64,000 bases of DNA from Flammeovirgaceae bacterium UBA5008 (GTDB lineage: Bacteria > Bacteroidota > Bacteroidia > Cytophagales > Cyclobacteriaceae). The translations under genes and the position numbers were made by a program. How positions within the stretch are numbered: position 1 is the first letter of the stretch; each line of letters begins with the position of its first letter. Of the stretch, positions 34,612-44,409 are shown piece by piece. Under the pieces are notes generated by a model. That model saw only the letters and a list, made by a program, of their open reading frames with translations. It had not been told where the DNA came from and made no database searches. Location of the stretch: NCBI GenBank assembly GCA_002398365.1, contig DGYK01000020.1:35055-99054 (forward strand). Reading direction: 5' to 3'.

Positions 34612-35670
34612 ATGTCATACAAATTACACTCAGCGCTTTTAGCTTTTGCTGTTGGATTTCTTCTAACAGCTTGTGAAAAAAAAGAACAACCCGCTCAACA
34701 GCAGTCCATTGATGAATCGGCCGTAGCGGTGAAATTGACACCTGTGCAAGTGGGCGAATACAGTTTGCCGATTGCCAGCTCTGGTTTAATTGCTACCGAA
34801 AATGAATCACGACTTTCATTTAAAATCGCAGGCATCGTTTCGAAGATTTATGTAAAGGAAGGACAAAGTGTGACCAAAGGTCAACTCCTAGCATCTTTAG
34901 ATCTGACGGAGATCAACGCACAGGTAAGTCAGGCAAAAAACAATCTAGATAAAACCAAACGTGACTTGGAGCGAGGTCAACGTTTGCTGAAAGATTCTGC
35001 AGCTACGGTTGAACAACTGCAAAATTTGCAAACTGCCTTTCAGGTGGCCGATGAGGCATATCGAATTGCTACTTTCAATCAGCAGTATGCTACCATTCGT
35101 GCAAATCAAAGTGGAAAAGTCATTCGCAAGCTGATCAATGAAGGTGAACTCGTTTCACCCGGAGCGCCAGCGCTAATCATTAATGCAGCGGCACAAAACA
35201 GTTGGCTGGTGAAAATTGGTTTGCCCGATGTGGACTGGGTGCGCGTGAAATTAGGTGATCGCGTCAAAGTTACAACCGATGCGTACCCGAATTTTACATT
35301 CGATGGGATAGTGACTACGATCAATGAAGGAGCCGATGCCGTAAGTGGTTTGTATCAGGCTGAAGTGAAAGTAAATCCCAGCAACAAAAAATTGGCAAGT
35401 GGTTTGTTTGCAAAAGTACAAATCATCCCTGCCGAAAAAACTAAGTTATGGATTGTGCCGATTGAAGCATTGGTAGAAGGAGCCGGAAAACAAGCATACA
35501 TTTTTGTCGTGAACGCTGATCAGAAAACGGTACGAAAAGTTGCTGTGACGATTGCCTATCTCGAAGGCACACAAGCTTACCTTTTGAGTGGCGTAGAAGA
35601 AGTGCGTGAGGTGATCACGGCAGGCTCGGCATTCTTAACTGAAAATTCAACTATCACTATTACAAAGTAA
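34612..35670 (+). CDS. RND efflux membrane fusion protein, lipoprotein
   Basis: This 352-residue periplasmic adaptor has a lipoprotein signal with lipobox LTAC (C21). It has the lipoyl halves IVSKIYVKEGQSVTKGQLLA and ATIRANQSGKVIRKLINEGE, a short helical hairpin (about 105-145), and a beta-barrel with TTDAYPNFTFDG. It starts 20 bases after the ACP-like gene and ends 4 bases before the RND permease, so it should couple that pump to the TolC protein of the same operon. Confidence 0.92.
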   Translation: MSYKLHSALLAFAVGFLLTACEKKEQPAQQQSIDESAVAVKLTPVQVGEYSLPIASSGLIATENESRLSFKIAGIVSKIYVKEGQSVTKGQLLASLDLTEINAQVSQAKNNLDKTKRDLERGQRLLKDSAATVEQLQNLQTAFQVADEAYRIATFNQQYATIRANQSGKVIRKLINEGELVSPGAPALIINAAAQNSWLVKIGLPDVDWVRVKLGDRVKVTTDAYPNFTFDGIVTTINEGADAVSGLYQAEVKVNPSNKKLASGLFAKVQIIPAEKTKLWIVPIEALVEGAGKQAYIFVVNADQKTVRKVAVTIAYLEGTQAYLLSGVEEVREVITAGSAFLTENSTITITK

Positions 35671-35674
35671 TCGT

Positions 35675-38600
35675 ATGCGTATCGCAGAATTTTCCGTAAA
35701 GAATTACCAGTTCACGCTGATCATATTTGCGCTGGTGCTGGCCATGGGCTTGAATTCGCTTATCAACATGCCGCGTGGCGAAGATCCCGAAACGGATCAA
35801 CCCAGTTTCTCGATTGTAGTGGTATATCCGGGCACTAGTCCGGAGGACATGGAAAAGTTGATAGTAGACCCAATGGAGAAACGAATCAACGAGTTGGATG
35901 ACATCAAGCGCTTAACTACTTCGATCAACGATGGCTTAGCCGTGTTTCGGGTGGATTATAAACATGAGTCGGATAAAGATGAAAAGTATCAGGAGATCAT
36001 TCGCGAGACCGATGCGTTACGAAAAGAGCTGCCGCAAGATATTTACTCTATCACCATTCAACGATTCTCCTCGACTGATGTGAATATTTTGCAGTTGGCT
36101 TTGATTTCAGAAACCGCCTCGTATCGTGAACTGCAAGACAAAGTCGAAACACTAGAGGAGCGATTGGAGAAAATCAAAAGCCTGAAGAAAATTGAATCGT
36201 TTGGTTTCCCTGAGCAGGAAGTAAAGGTGGAACTGAATTTAGAGAAGATGGCGCAGAACCGTATTCCGGTGAATGCAGTTCTCGGTGCATTGCAAAGTGA
36301 GAATGTGAATATTCCGGGTGGTCGAATTCAGGTCAATACCCGCAACTTCAATATCAAAACCAGTGGTGAGTACAAGGACATTGAAGAGATTCGAAATACC
36401 ATTGTGTATACGGCTAATGGAAAAATTGTTTATCTGAAAGACGTAGCGCAAGTCGAGAGCGGTTACGAAAATGAATCGCACATCACGCGATTGAATGGTC
36501 ATCGGGCCGTGTTGTTGACAGCGAGTCAGAAAGAAGGCCAGAATATTTTCAAAGTAGATGATGCCATCGCTCCGGTGTTGGATGAGTTTGAAAAAGAACT
36601 TCCAGCCAACATGAAGATGGTTCGTAATTTTGAACAAGCGAAAAGTGTTGAGAAACGTTTAACTCGCTTCGCGAAAGACTTTATCATCGCCATTTTATTA
36701 GTAGCTATTACACTCTTACCATTAGGAACACGTGCTGCTATTGTGGTGATGATTTCAATACCATTATCAATATTCACCGGATTGTTTTTATTGGATTCCT
36801 TCGGATTCACGATCAATCAATTAAGTATTGTTGGATTAATCGTGGCATTGGGCATTTTGGTGGACGACTCCATTGTTGTTATAGAAAACATCGAGCGCTA
36901 CTTGCGTGCGGGCAAAGGGAAACGCGAAGCATCCATTGAAGCAACCAAGCAAATCGGATTGGCTGTGTTAGGTTGTACAGCCACTTTGATTCTTGCTTTC
37001 TTACCGTTGGTATTTTTACCGGAAGCAGCCGGAGACTTTATTCGCAGTCTGCCAATGGCAGTAATCTTTACGGTATTGGCCTCTCTGTTTGTTTCGCTTA
37101 CGATCGTTCCTTTCTTGGCAAGTAGAATTTTGAAGACGCACGTTTCTTCTGAGGGAAATATTTTCTTACGCGCCTTGAAGAAATTGATTCACGGCACATA
37201 TACTCGCCTGTTGCATTGGTGTTTGCGTCACCCTTGGGCTACGCTTGGTTTTACTTTGGTGTTGTTCATTGCGAGCCTTGGCTTGTTTAAAATCGTAGGC
37301 TTTAGTTTGTTCCCTAAATCAGAGAAGCCTCAGTTTTTGATCAACATCGAAACGCCTACCAGTACCAGTATTTACGAAACGGATCGCATCGCTCGGTATG
37401 TGGAAGAAGAATTAAAGAAAGAAAAAGAGATCAGTTATTTTACTTCGAATGTGGGCAAAGGTAATCCGCGCATTTATTACAATGTGATTGGCCGAAGCGA
37501 GTCCAGCAACATCGCGCAGTTTTTTGTTCAGTTGAAAGGATTAACCACCGAACAAAAAACGAAGTTGATTGACAAGTTGCGCGATAAGTTTATGTTCTAC
37601 CCCAACGCAAAGATTGAAGTGAAAGACTTCGAACAAGGTCCACCGCTGGAGGCACCTATCGCGATGCGCATTTTTGGTGAGAACCTGGATACACTCCGCA
37701 GCGTGTCGATGAAAATTGAAGAGATCATCAAAAAAACGGAGGGCACTATTTATGTCAACAACCCATTGTCGAATCAGCAAACTGATTTGCATGTGAAGAT
37801 CAATAAAGAAAAAGCCGGACAATTGGGAGTGGCCATCAGTGATATCGATCGCGCGATCCGTTTGGGTGTGGCAGGGTTGAATGTAGGTAAGTTTACACCG
37901 GGTGAAGGTGAGGATGAAATCAACATCAATGTAACGTTGCCTAAAAATAAGTTTGCAGACATGAATGTTTTCAACACGCTGCAAGTCAATTCAATCAACG
38001 GTCAGGCTATTCCGTTGCGTCAATTGGCGGTGGTTGAGTTTGAAACAAGTCCGAACCTCATTCGCCATTACGACAAGAATCGTTTTGCAACTGTTACTTC
38101 TTTTGTGAAGAGTGGCTATCTCTACGAAAATGTAACCAATGATGTCATCAAAAAATTGGATGCATTTCCATTTCCGAAAGGATACTACTATGTGGCAGCC
38201 GGTGAGGTAGAAAACAAACAAGAGTCATTCGGTGGATTGAGCACCATAATTCTAATTACTGTATTTGGATTCATTGCGGTACTTGTGTTAGAGTTTGGAA
38301 ACTTCAAAAGCACGCTTATTGTGTTGTCAGTTATTCCGCTTGGTGTGATTGGTGCGGTAACTATGTTGTTCCTTACGGGAAATCCACTGTCGTTTGTGGC
38401 TGTAGTTGGTTTGATTGCCTTGGCGGGAATTGAGGTAAAGAATTCCATTTTGTTGGTGGACTTTACGCATCAACTGCGTGAGCGTGGTGTGGAATTGAAC
38501 GAAGCTATTGAGAAAGCGGGAGAAATTCGATTTGTGCCCATCGTACTTACCTCACTCACTGCCATTGGTGGTTTGATTCCATTGGCGATTGAAGGCAACC

Positions 38601-38749
38601 CGTTGTATTCACCTCTAGCATTGGTAATCATCGGAGGTTTGATCAGCTCTACCTTGTTGTCGCGATTGGTAACACCGGTAATGTATAAGCTACTTCCTCC
38701 AAAAGTAGAAGTGTTGGGTGAAAAGCCGGGGGATATTCCGTTGGAGTAG
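35675..38749 (+). CDS. RND-family efflux permease
   Basis: The 1024-residue inner-membrane pump has the AcrB/MdtB-like layout: an N-terminal span, first periplasmic loop, six spans, second loop and six more spans. The proton-relay aspartates are visible in ALGILVDDSIVVIENIERYL (D397, D398). The second half shows GLIALAGIEVKNSILLVDF, and the pore-domain start PRGEDPETDQPSFSIVVVYP. Substrate cannot be read, but it resembles the hydrophobe/amphiphile group rather than metal pumps. It is last in the operon and is followed by a strong terminator. Confidence 0.95.
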   Translation: MRIAEFSVKNYQFTLIIFALVLAMGLNSLINMPRGEDPETDQPSFSIVVVYPGTSPEDMEKLIVDPMEKRINELDDIKRLTTSINDGLAVFRVDYKHESDKDEKYQEIIRETDALRKELPQDIYSITIQRFSSTDVNILQLALISETASYRELQDKVETLEERLEKIKSLKKIESFGFPEQEVKVELNLEKMAQNRIPVNAVLGALQSENVNIPGGRIQVNTRNFNIKTSGEYKDIEEIRNTIVYTANGKIVYLKDVAQVESGYENESHITRLNGHRAVLLTASQKEGQNIFKVDDAIAPVLDEFEKELPANMKMVRNFEQAKSVEKRLTRFAKDFIIAILLVAITLLPLGTRAAIVVMISIPLSIFTGLFLLDSFGFTINQLSIVGLIVALGILVDDSIVVIENIERYLRAGKGKREASIEATKQIGLAVLGCTATLILAFLPLVFLPEAAGDFIRSLPMAVIFTVLASLFVSLTIVPFLASRILKTHVSSEGNIFLRALKKLIHGTYTRLLHWCLRHPWATLGFTLVLFIASLGLFKIVGFSLFPKSEKPQFLINIETPTSTSIYETDRIARYVEEELKKEKEISYFTSNVGKGNPRIYYNVIGRSESSNIAQFFVQLKGLTTEQKTKLIDKLRDKFMFYPNAKIEVKDFEQGPPLEAPIAMRIFGENLDTLRSVSMKIEEIIKKTEGTIYVNNPLSNQQTDLHVKINKEKAGQLGVAISDIDRAIRLGVAGLNVGKFTPGEGEDEININVTLPKNKFADMNVFNTLQVNSINGQAIPLRQLAVVEFETSPNLIRHYDKNRFATVTSFVKSGYLYENVTNDVIKKLDAFPFPKGYYYVAAGEVENKQESFGGLSTIILITVFGFIAVLVLEFGNFKSTLIVLSVIPLGVIGAVTMLFLTGNPLSFVAVVGLIALAGIEVKNSILLVDFTHQLRERGVELNEAIEKAGEIRFVPIVLTSLTAIGGLIPLAIEGNPLYSPLALVIIGGLISSTLLSRLVTPVMYKLLPPKVEVLGEKPGDIPLE

Positions 38750-38772
38750 CCAACGAATTAATAATTCTAAGG

Positions 38773-38807
38773 AGCGTTCGACTGTAGAAAGTCGAACGCT
38801 TTTTTTA
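38773..38807. terminator. Intrinsic terminator between RND and acyl-CoA oxidase-like genes
   Basis: AGCGTTCGACT (38773-38783) pairs perfectly with AGTCGAACGCT (38790-38800), loop GTAGAA, followed by a T run on the plus strand to 38807. It ends the RND operon; the convergent gene stops at the next base, so the last Ts abut that stop. Confidence 0.9.
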
Positions 38808-41117
38808 TTATCTCCTTGCGATAGGCGCAGCCAAACAGCTTTCTGGAATTTTAAAGGCATCGCACAATGGCACTGCTTCCTGACGCACATCCCAACAAAG
38901 TTGATTTACCAATTTGCGTATGGCTTTTGTTTTACTTCCCTCCATATAGCCGCTTTCTAAATACCAGCCTTTATTTTTTTCTATCTGCGAAAGCGCGAAA
39001 AGCTGGCACAGTTTGGTGAGCACCGCCTTGCAACCTGCATCTTTTGTATTGTTCACTTGTTCGATAAACTTCTCCACGATCACGCGTTCGATGTGTGCCA
39101 TGCCCACTTCCACAAGGTGATGCTGACTTACATTGAAGGCGTCAAATGAATCCATGCCACTGCTGATGTGTTTCTTTAATCGTTGTGCCGCTGAGACTAA
39201 AATATCGCGCTCACGGTGTTTGAAAGCTTCTAAATGAAAATTAAAATCGAGTAGATGTTCTTCATCGGTATTTCTAGTGAAGAAAGGATTTAATTCGGCT
39301 AAAGAAGAGGAAGCTTGCTCTGCAACAAAGTTGAGTATCCCAAACATGCCCATGTTGCTGAACTCTTGTTTGAATTCGGTAAGTCTGCTCTTCGCGACCA
39401 ACTGAAGCAACACGGTGTTGTCACCTTCAAAGGTTGTATAGATGTCTGTGTCGTTCTTTAAGCGCTCGATGCGATTTTCCGACAGATATCCTTTCCCACC
39501 ACATGCTTCACGACATTCCTGCAAAGTGGCAGTCGTATTCCAAGTCGCAAATGATTTTAATCCGGCTGCCAATGCTTCAATCTCTTGCATGTCTTCTTCC
39601 GAGCGATTGACAAATCGTTGTGTGAGATATTGCAAGGAGAAATGTAGCGCGTATGCATTGGCCAACAATGGCATGAGTCTGCGTTGATGGGTTCGATAAT
39701 TCAGAATGGGAATTTCGCTTGCGCCCTCCGGACCAAATTGTTTGCGCTGATCGCCATAGCGAATGGCAATGGTTAACCCGGATTTAGAAGCACTCAAGCC
39801 AGATCTTGGAATACCGATACGGCCTCCAACTAAAGTGCCGAGCATCGTAAAGAATCTCCGATTGTCGCTGGCAATTGGGCTTAGAAATTTCCCTTCTTCG
39901 TTAATGCCGGCAAATCGATCCAATAAATTCTCAACAGGCACTACCACTTTGTTGTAGTGTATTTTTCCATTGTCTACGCCATTCAAACCCATCTTGCGTC
40001 CACAGTCTTCAATCGTAACACCCGGCATCGGTTTGCCTTGCGTATCGCGAATGGGAACCAACACGGCACTCACACCATAATCTTTTCCATCAATGATTAA
40101 TTTAACGAATGTGGTGGCCATTTGTCCGTGCACTGCTGCATTGCCAATGTATTCTTTCTTGGCTTGTTCGTGTGGTGTGTTAATCATCAAAGTTTTGGAA
40201 GCATGATTATAGGTGGCGGTCGTTTCAATTCCTTTCACATTAGAGCCGTGACCCGTTTCTGTCATGGCAAAACAACCCGGCAATTGAAGTGTGCCAATTT
40301 GCTTGAGATATTTTTTGTGATGTTTCTCCGTTCCCAGAAAATACACACTCATTCCAAACAACCCAAACTGTACACCAAACTTGATCACCATACTCAGGTC
40401 GTGGTAGCTGAGTGTTTCCATGATGGTGAAATATTTTTCCATATCTCCTTGGCCACCGTATTCTTTGGGGTACGCCATCGCACCAAAACCTTGATCGGCT
40501 AATTGCTTGCACCACTGCAAAACTTTTTCGCGGTAAGCAGAAAGATTGTCTGTTTCCAGATATTGAAATTCCGGATCGGAAATAACGGTTTTCACTTTTT
40601 TAATCATCTCCGATTGATTGCCTTCCAGTATTTTGGCTAGCGCGTCTACGTTAAAAGTAGATTGGGTGCTGTGCTGTTCCGTAATGGTGATGCGTTTCTC
40701 GGGATAAAATTGATATACAACTTCACCGTGTATTAATCCCAGCGTGTTGTCAATGGACTCCAGTGAATTTTTGATTTCGGCCAATTCACCGTTCAGTAAA
40801 TTTTCAGAACTCTTATGAACAAGCGAGACACCAATGTCTACAAGTTTCGGTTGTGACGAAGTTGGAATAGTATCTAAAGCCTTACGAATTTCTTCCAACC
40901 ATTGCCGGTACTCATCGGGTGTGGGTGGTGATAATGGGTTGATTTGATCGAACAAAAACTGCTTTTCTTCTACGGAGAGCCATTTTTGTTTTTCAACGGC
41001 TTCTTTAATCACTTTAATTTCTTTGGGAGTCAACACGGCATCGCTCCACACCATGTAAAAAATGGGCAGAAACAAACGTAGCCGAGGGTTGGATTGAACA
41101 AGAGGATTATGCAGCAT
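38808..41117 (-). CDS. Acyl-CoA dehydrogenase/oxidase family flavoprotein
   Basis: The 769-residue protein carries an acyl-CoA dehydrogenase core flanked by extra N- and C-terminal helical domains, as in acyl-CoA oxidases. Visible motifs: GCFAMTETGHGSNV (flavin-loop form typical of oxidases rather than the dehydrogenase form YAMTEPxAGSD), GPEGASEIPILNYRTHQ (CoA/FAD-binding block), ACGGKGYLSENRIERLKND, and TTFEGDNTVL with E564 as catalytic base candidate. It should oxidise fatty acyl-CoA at C2-C3, transferring electrons to oxygen or a flavoprotein. Bacteroidota homologues of this length exist. No beta-oxidation partner is adjacent. It is divergent from the D-aminoacylase pair. Confidence 0.85.
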   Translation of the reverse strand: MLHNPLVQSNPRLRLFLPIFYMVWSDAVLTPKEIKVIKEAVEKQKWLSVEEKQFLFDQINPLSPPTPDEYRQWLEEIRKALDTIPTSSQPKLVDIGVSLVHKSSENLLNGELAEIKNSLESIDNTLGLIHGEVVYQFYPEKRITITEQHSTQSTFNVDALAKILEGNQSEMIKKVKTVISDPEFQYLETDNLSAYREKVLQWCKQLADQGFGAMAYPKEYGGQGDMEKYFTIMETLSYHDLSMVIKFGVQFGLFGMSVYFLGTEKHHKKYLKQIGTLQLPGCFAMTETGHGSNVKGIETTATYNHASKTLMINTPHEQAKKEYIGNAAVHGQMATTFVKLIIDGKDYGVSAVLVPIRDTQGKPMPGVTIEDCGRKMGLNGVDNGKIHYNKVVVPVENLLDRFAGINEEGKFLSPIASDNRRFFTMLGTLVGGRIGIPRSGLSASKSGLTIAIRYGDQRKQFGPEGASEIPILNYRTHQRRLMPLLANAYALHFSLQYLTQRFVNRSEEDMQEIEALAAGLKSFATWNTTATLQECREACGGKGYLSENRIERLKNDTDIYTTFEGDNTVLLQLVAKSRLTEFKQEFSNMGMFGILNFVAEQASSSLAELNPFFTRNTDEEHLLDFNFHLEAFKHRERDILVSAAQRLKKHISSGMDSFDAFNVSQHHLVEVGMAHIERVIVEKFIEQVNNTKDAGCKAVLTKLCQLFALSQIEKNKGWYLESGYMEGSKTKAIRKLVNQLCWDVRQEAVPLCDAFKIPESCLAAPIARR

Positions 41118-41209
41118 AAAGAAGATGTTTAGTGTATAAAAATAGCAAATACTTTTTGTTTGATTGCTTGGTTAAAAAACGATACATTACTTTACTAATT
41201 GTTCTTTTT

Positions 41210-42712
41210 ATGATTCGTTTTAGTCTATTTGGTTTTATCTGTTTAGTCATTGGGTGTACATCACCTTCTTATGATACGATCATTCGTGGTGCGACCGTAT
41301 ATGATGGTAATGTAAATGACGGAATCATTGCCGATGTGGGCATTCGCTCAGATACCATTGCATTCATTGGCGACTTGTCAAACGCTAAGAGTAAAACAAT
41401 TGTTGACGCAAAGGGTTTGGTTTTGGCGCCCGGATTTATTGACACACACAGCCATCATGGAGGTGGTTTGGAAGAAGATCCATCCGGCTTAGCGGTTGTA
41501 AGCCAAGGTGTCACTACGATTATTGTCGGGCAGGATGGTGGATCGGAATGGCCGCTTAAAAAATATTTTCAATCACTAATTGACCATCCTGTGGCTGTTA
41601 ATGTGGGCTCTTATAGCGGGCACAACACGATTCGTGATCTTGTGGTTGGTACAGATTTTAAACGCAAATCGACTCAGGCAGAAATTGATAGCATGATTCT
41701 GTTACTACATGAAGACATGAAAGCAGGCGCATTGGGATTATCCACCGGTTTAGAATATGATCCGGGAATTTATTCTGCCAAAGATGAAGTGCTGCAACTT
41801 TCAAAAGTGTTGCCGGCTTACCAAGGCCGATACATTAGTCATCTGCGCAGCGAAGATCGCTACTTTTGGGATGCGCTGCAGGAAATTATTACCATCGGAA
41901 AAGAAGTGAAGATTCCGGTGCAGATCAGTCACTTTAAATTAGCCATGCGCGGCTTATGGGGCAAGGCCGATAGTGCTTTGCTGTTGTTGGATCATGCTCG
42001 AAACGAAGGTGTGAATATTACGGCTGACTTGTATCCGTATACCTACTGGTCTTCTACTATCCGCGTTCTGTTTCCAGATCGGAATTTTACAGACGAGAAG
42101 GAAGCGGCTTTTATTCTGAAAGAAGTGACAAGTGCCGAAGGAATCATCCTAAGCAAATACGAACCTAATCCAGATTATAATGGAAAAAGTTTGGCAGAGA
42201 TTGCTGCACTTGAAAAACGTACCCCCGAAAAAATGCTGATCGAGTTGATCAAACGATTGGATGAATGTGAAAAGAAGGGCGATGATTGTGGCGGCAGTAT
42301 TGTAGCTACGAGCATGGATGAAAACGATGTGAAGAAATTGATGCAATGGAAGTACACCAACTTTTGTTCGGACGGCAACAGTGGTGGCAGACACCCGCGC
42401 GGCTTCGGAGCGTTTACACGCATTCTCAGTCACTACGTGCGCGAAGAAAAAACGTTTTCCATACCGGAGGCAATTTTTAAAATGACCGGATTGGCAGCGG
42501 ATCAAGTTGGAATCAAAAAGAGAGGACGAATTGCTATAGGCCATTACGCGGATTTAGTTTTGTTTAATGAACAATTGGTGAGAGACGAAGCCACCGTTCA
42601 AAACCCGCATCAAGTATCGAAAGGAATTGAGCGAGTATGGGTGAATGGTCAGGTAGTTTGGGCTGATGGTAAAACCACCAATCAACGAAGCGGGAAAGTT
42701 ATTTATCGATAA
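41210..42712 (+). CDS. D-aminoacylase-like amidohydrolase lipoprotein, copy 1
   Basis: I start at ATG 41210 because it gives a lipoprotein signal (MIRFSLFGFICLVIGC, lipobox LVIGC, C16); the frame itself extends to 41132. The 500-residue product has the amidohydrolase beta-sandwich start (TIIRGATVYDG) and the metal motif PGFIDTHSHH with H80 and H82. It also has HLRSED, the metal-site QISHFK, and FCSDGNSGGRHPRGFGAFTR, all typical of N-acyl-D-amino-acid deacylases. Envelope-tethered members may process N-acyl D-amino acids or related amides. The paralogous gene follows after 11 bases, so they are cotranscribed. Confidence 0.85.
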   Translation: MIRFSLFGFICLVIGCTSPSYDTIIRGATVYDGNVNDGIIADVGIRSDTIAFIGDLSNAKSKTIVDAKGLVLAPGFIDTHSHHGGGLEEDPSGLAVVSQGVTTIIVGQDGGSEWPLKKYFQSLIDHPVAVNVGSYSGHNTIRDLVVGTDFKRKSTQAEIDSMILLLHEDMKAGALGLSTGLEYDPGIYSAKDEVLQLSKVLPAYQGRYISHLRSEDRYFWDALQEIITIGKEVKIPVQISHFKLAMRGLWGKADSALLLLDHARNEGVNITADLYPYTYWSSTIRVLFPDRNFTDEKEAAFILKEVTSAEGIILSKYEPNPDYNGKSLAEIAALEKRTPEKMLIELIKRLDECEKKGDDCGGSIVATSMDENDVKKLMQWKYTNFCSDGNSGGRHPRGFGAFTRILSHYVREEKTFSIPEAIFKMTGLAADQVGIKKRGRIAIGHYADLVLFNEQLVRDEATVQNPHQVSKGIERVWVNGQVVWADGKTTNQRSGKVIYR

Positions 42713-42723
42713 ATTTAAAAACT

Positions 42724-44406
42724 ATGAAGAACCTCTTATCATTCATGGCAGTTATTATGCTGCTATCAAATTGCAAGAAACAAGAATTTGACGTAATTAT
42801 TCGCGGAGGCACCGTGTATGATGGTACCGGAAAAGCAGGAGTGCAGGCGGATGTGGGCATCAATGCGGATACCGTTGCTTTCATTGGCGATTTGTCGTCA
42901 GCCGTTGGCAAAAAAGAAATTGATGCTAAAGGTTTAGCGGTTGCTCCGGGCTTTATCAATATGTTGAGCCACTGCGAGGTTTCACTTTTGTTTGATGGCA
43001 ACTCGCAAAGTGATATTCGGCAGGGTGTTACTTTGGAAGTGTTGGGCGAAGGCTCGATGGGCCCGATGAATGCGAAGATGAAAGCAGACGACTCACTGGC
43101 CATGTTGCACGACACCGATTGGGCGTATAAAATTGACTGGACTACATTAGGTGAATATTTGGAAGGATTGGAGCGAAGAGGAGTTTCTCCCAACGTTGCT
43201 TCGTTTGTGAGCGCCATTACAGTGCGTGTCCACGAGTTAGGATATGCCAACCGCGCGCCATCACCTGAAGAACTGAATCGTATGAAAGAGTTGGTGCGTG
43301 TAGCGATGGAAGAAGGAGCGATGGGTGTTACTTCAGCGTTGATTTATGCGCCAGCCAATTATGCCAGCACCGAAGAGTTGATTGAGTTGAGTAAAGTAGC
43401 ATCACAATACAATGGCATGTACATCGCGCACATGCGCAGTGAAGGAAATTCGATTTATGCAGCAGTGGATGAAACCATTCGCATTGCGCGCGAAGCCAAT
43501 CTTCCGGCAGAGATTTATCATTTGAAATTCAGCGGCAAAGACAACTGGAATAAAATTGATTCAGTGATCGCCATGATCGATCGCGCCAACAAATCGGGAT
43601 TAAAAATTACGGCCGATATGTACACGTACACAGCCGGAGCCACGGGACTCGATGCCGCCATGCCACCTTGGTTGCAGGAGGGCGGTATCAATGAATGGAT
43701 CAAACGCATGAAAGATTCTGCCATGCGCAAGAAGGCATTACAAGAAATGCGCACGCCTACCGACAAGTGGGAAAACTTGATGATGTTAGCCGGTGATTTC
43801 GATAAAGTGTTGCTAATGGGTTTTACCAATGATTCACTCAGGAAAAACTATACGGGCAAAACGTTGGGAGAAGTAGCAAAAATTTATGGCAAGTCTCCAG
43901 AGGAAACTGCCATGGATTTGGTAATCACCGATGGTACCCGTGTGGGCACAGCTTACTTTCTAATGACGGAAGAAAATGTGATGCGACAAATTCAGTTGCC
44001 GTATGTTAGTTTCGGATCAGATGCAGAGTCATCTACCGCAGCGGGAAATTTTTTAAAAACACCGACACATCCAAGGGCGTATGGAAATTTCTCGCGGTTG
44101 TTGGGAAAATATGTCCGTGAAGAAAAAGTGATTTCACTGGAAGAAGCCATTCGTAGACTGACTTCATTGCCTGCTACCAACTTGAAAATAAAAAGACGGG
44201 GTACGCTGGTCCCCGGCTACTTTGCGGACCTTGCCATCTTCGATGCATCGAAAATTGCAGATCATGCTACGTTTGAAAATCCACATCAATACAGCACCGG
44301 CATGGTGCATGTGTTCGTCAATGGCGTGCAGGTGTTGGCAGATGGCGAACATACGAATGCAAAACCCGGTAGAGTTGTAAGAGGACCGGGATGGAAGAAG
44401 AGGTAG
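42724..44406 (+). CDS. D-aminoacylase-like amidohydrolase lipoprotein, copy 2 with altered metal motif
   Basis: The 560-residue protein is a tandem paralogue of the preceding gene: both share IIRG-x-TVYDG, ADVGI, AFIGDLS and DAKGL blocks. It has its own lipobox (LLSNC, C17). The first metal motif reads GFINMLSHC, so the first His of H-x-H is L81 while H83 remains. YIAHMRSEG, IYHLKFSG and VSFGSDAESS correspond to later active-site blocks. In structurally known D-aminoacylases the H-x-H pair holds the weaker metal site, so activity may persist with one zinc. This is inference. It ends 3 bases before the convergent cytochrome gene. Confidence 0.82.
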   Translation: MKNLLSFMAVIMLLSNCKKQEFDVIIRGGTVYDGTGKAGVQADVGINADTVAFIGDLSSAVGKKEIDAKGLAVAPGFINMLSHCEVSLLFDGNSQSDIRQGVTLEVLGEGSMGPMNAKMKADDSLAMLHDTDWAYKIDWTTLGEYLEGLERRGVSPNVASFVSAITVRVHELGYANRAPSPEELNRMKELVRVAMEEGAMGVTSALIYAPANYASTEELIELSKVASQYNGMYIAHMRSEGNSIYAAVDETIRIAREANLPAEIYHLKFSGKDNWNKIDSVIAMIDRANKSGLKITADMYTYTAGATGLDAAMPPWLQEGGINEWIKRMKDSAMRKKALQEMRTPTDKWENLMMLAGDFDKVLLMGFTNDSLRKNYTGKTLGEVAKIYGKSPEETAMDLVITDGTRVGTAYFLMTEENVMRQIQLPYVSFGSDAESSTAAGNFLKTPTHPRAYGNFSRLLGKYVREEKVISLEEAIRRLTSLPATNLKIKRRGTLVPGYFADLAIFDASKIADHATFENPHQYSTGMVHVFVNGVQVLADGEHTNAKPGRVVRGPGWKKR

Positions 44407-44409
44407 AAT

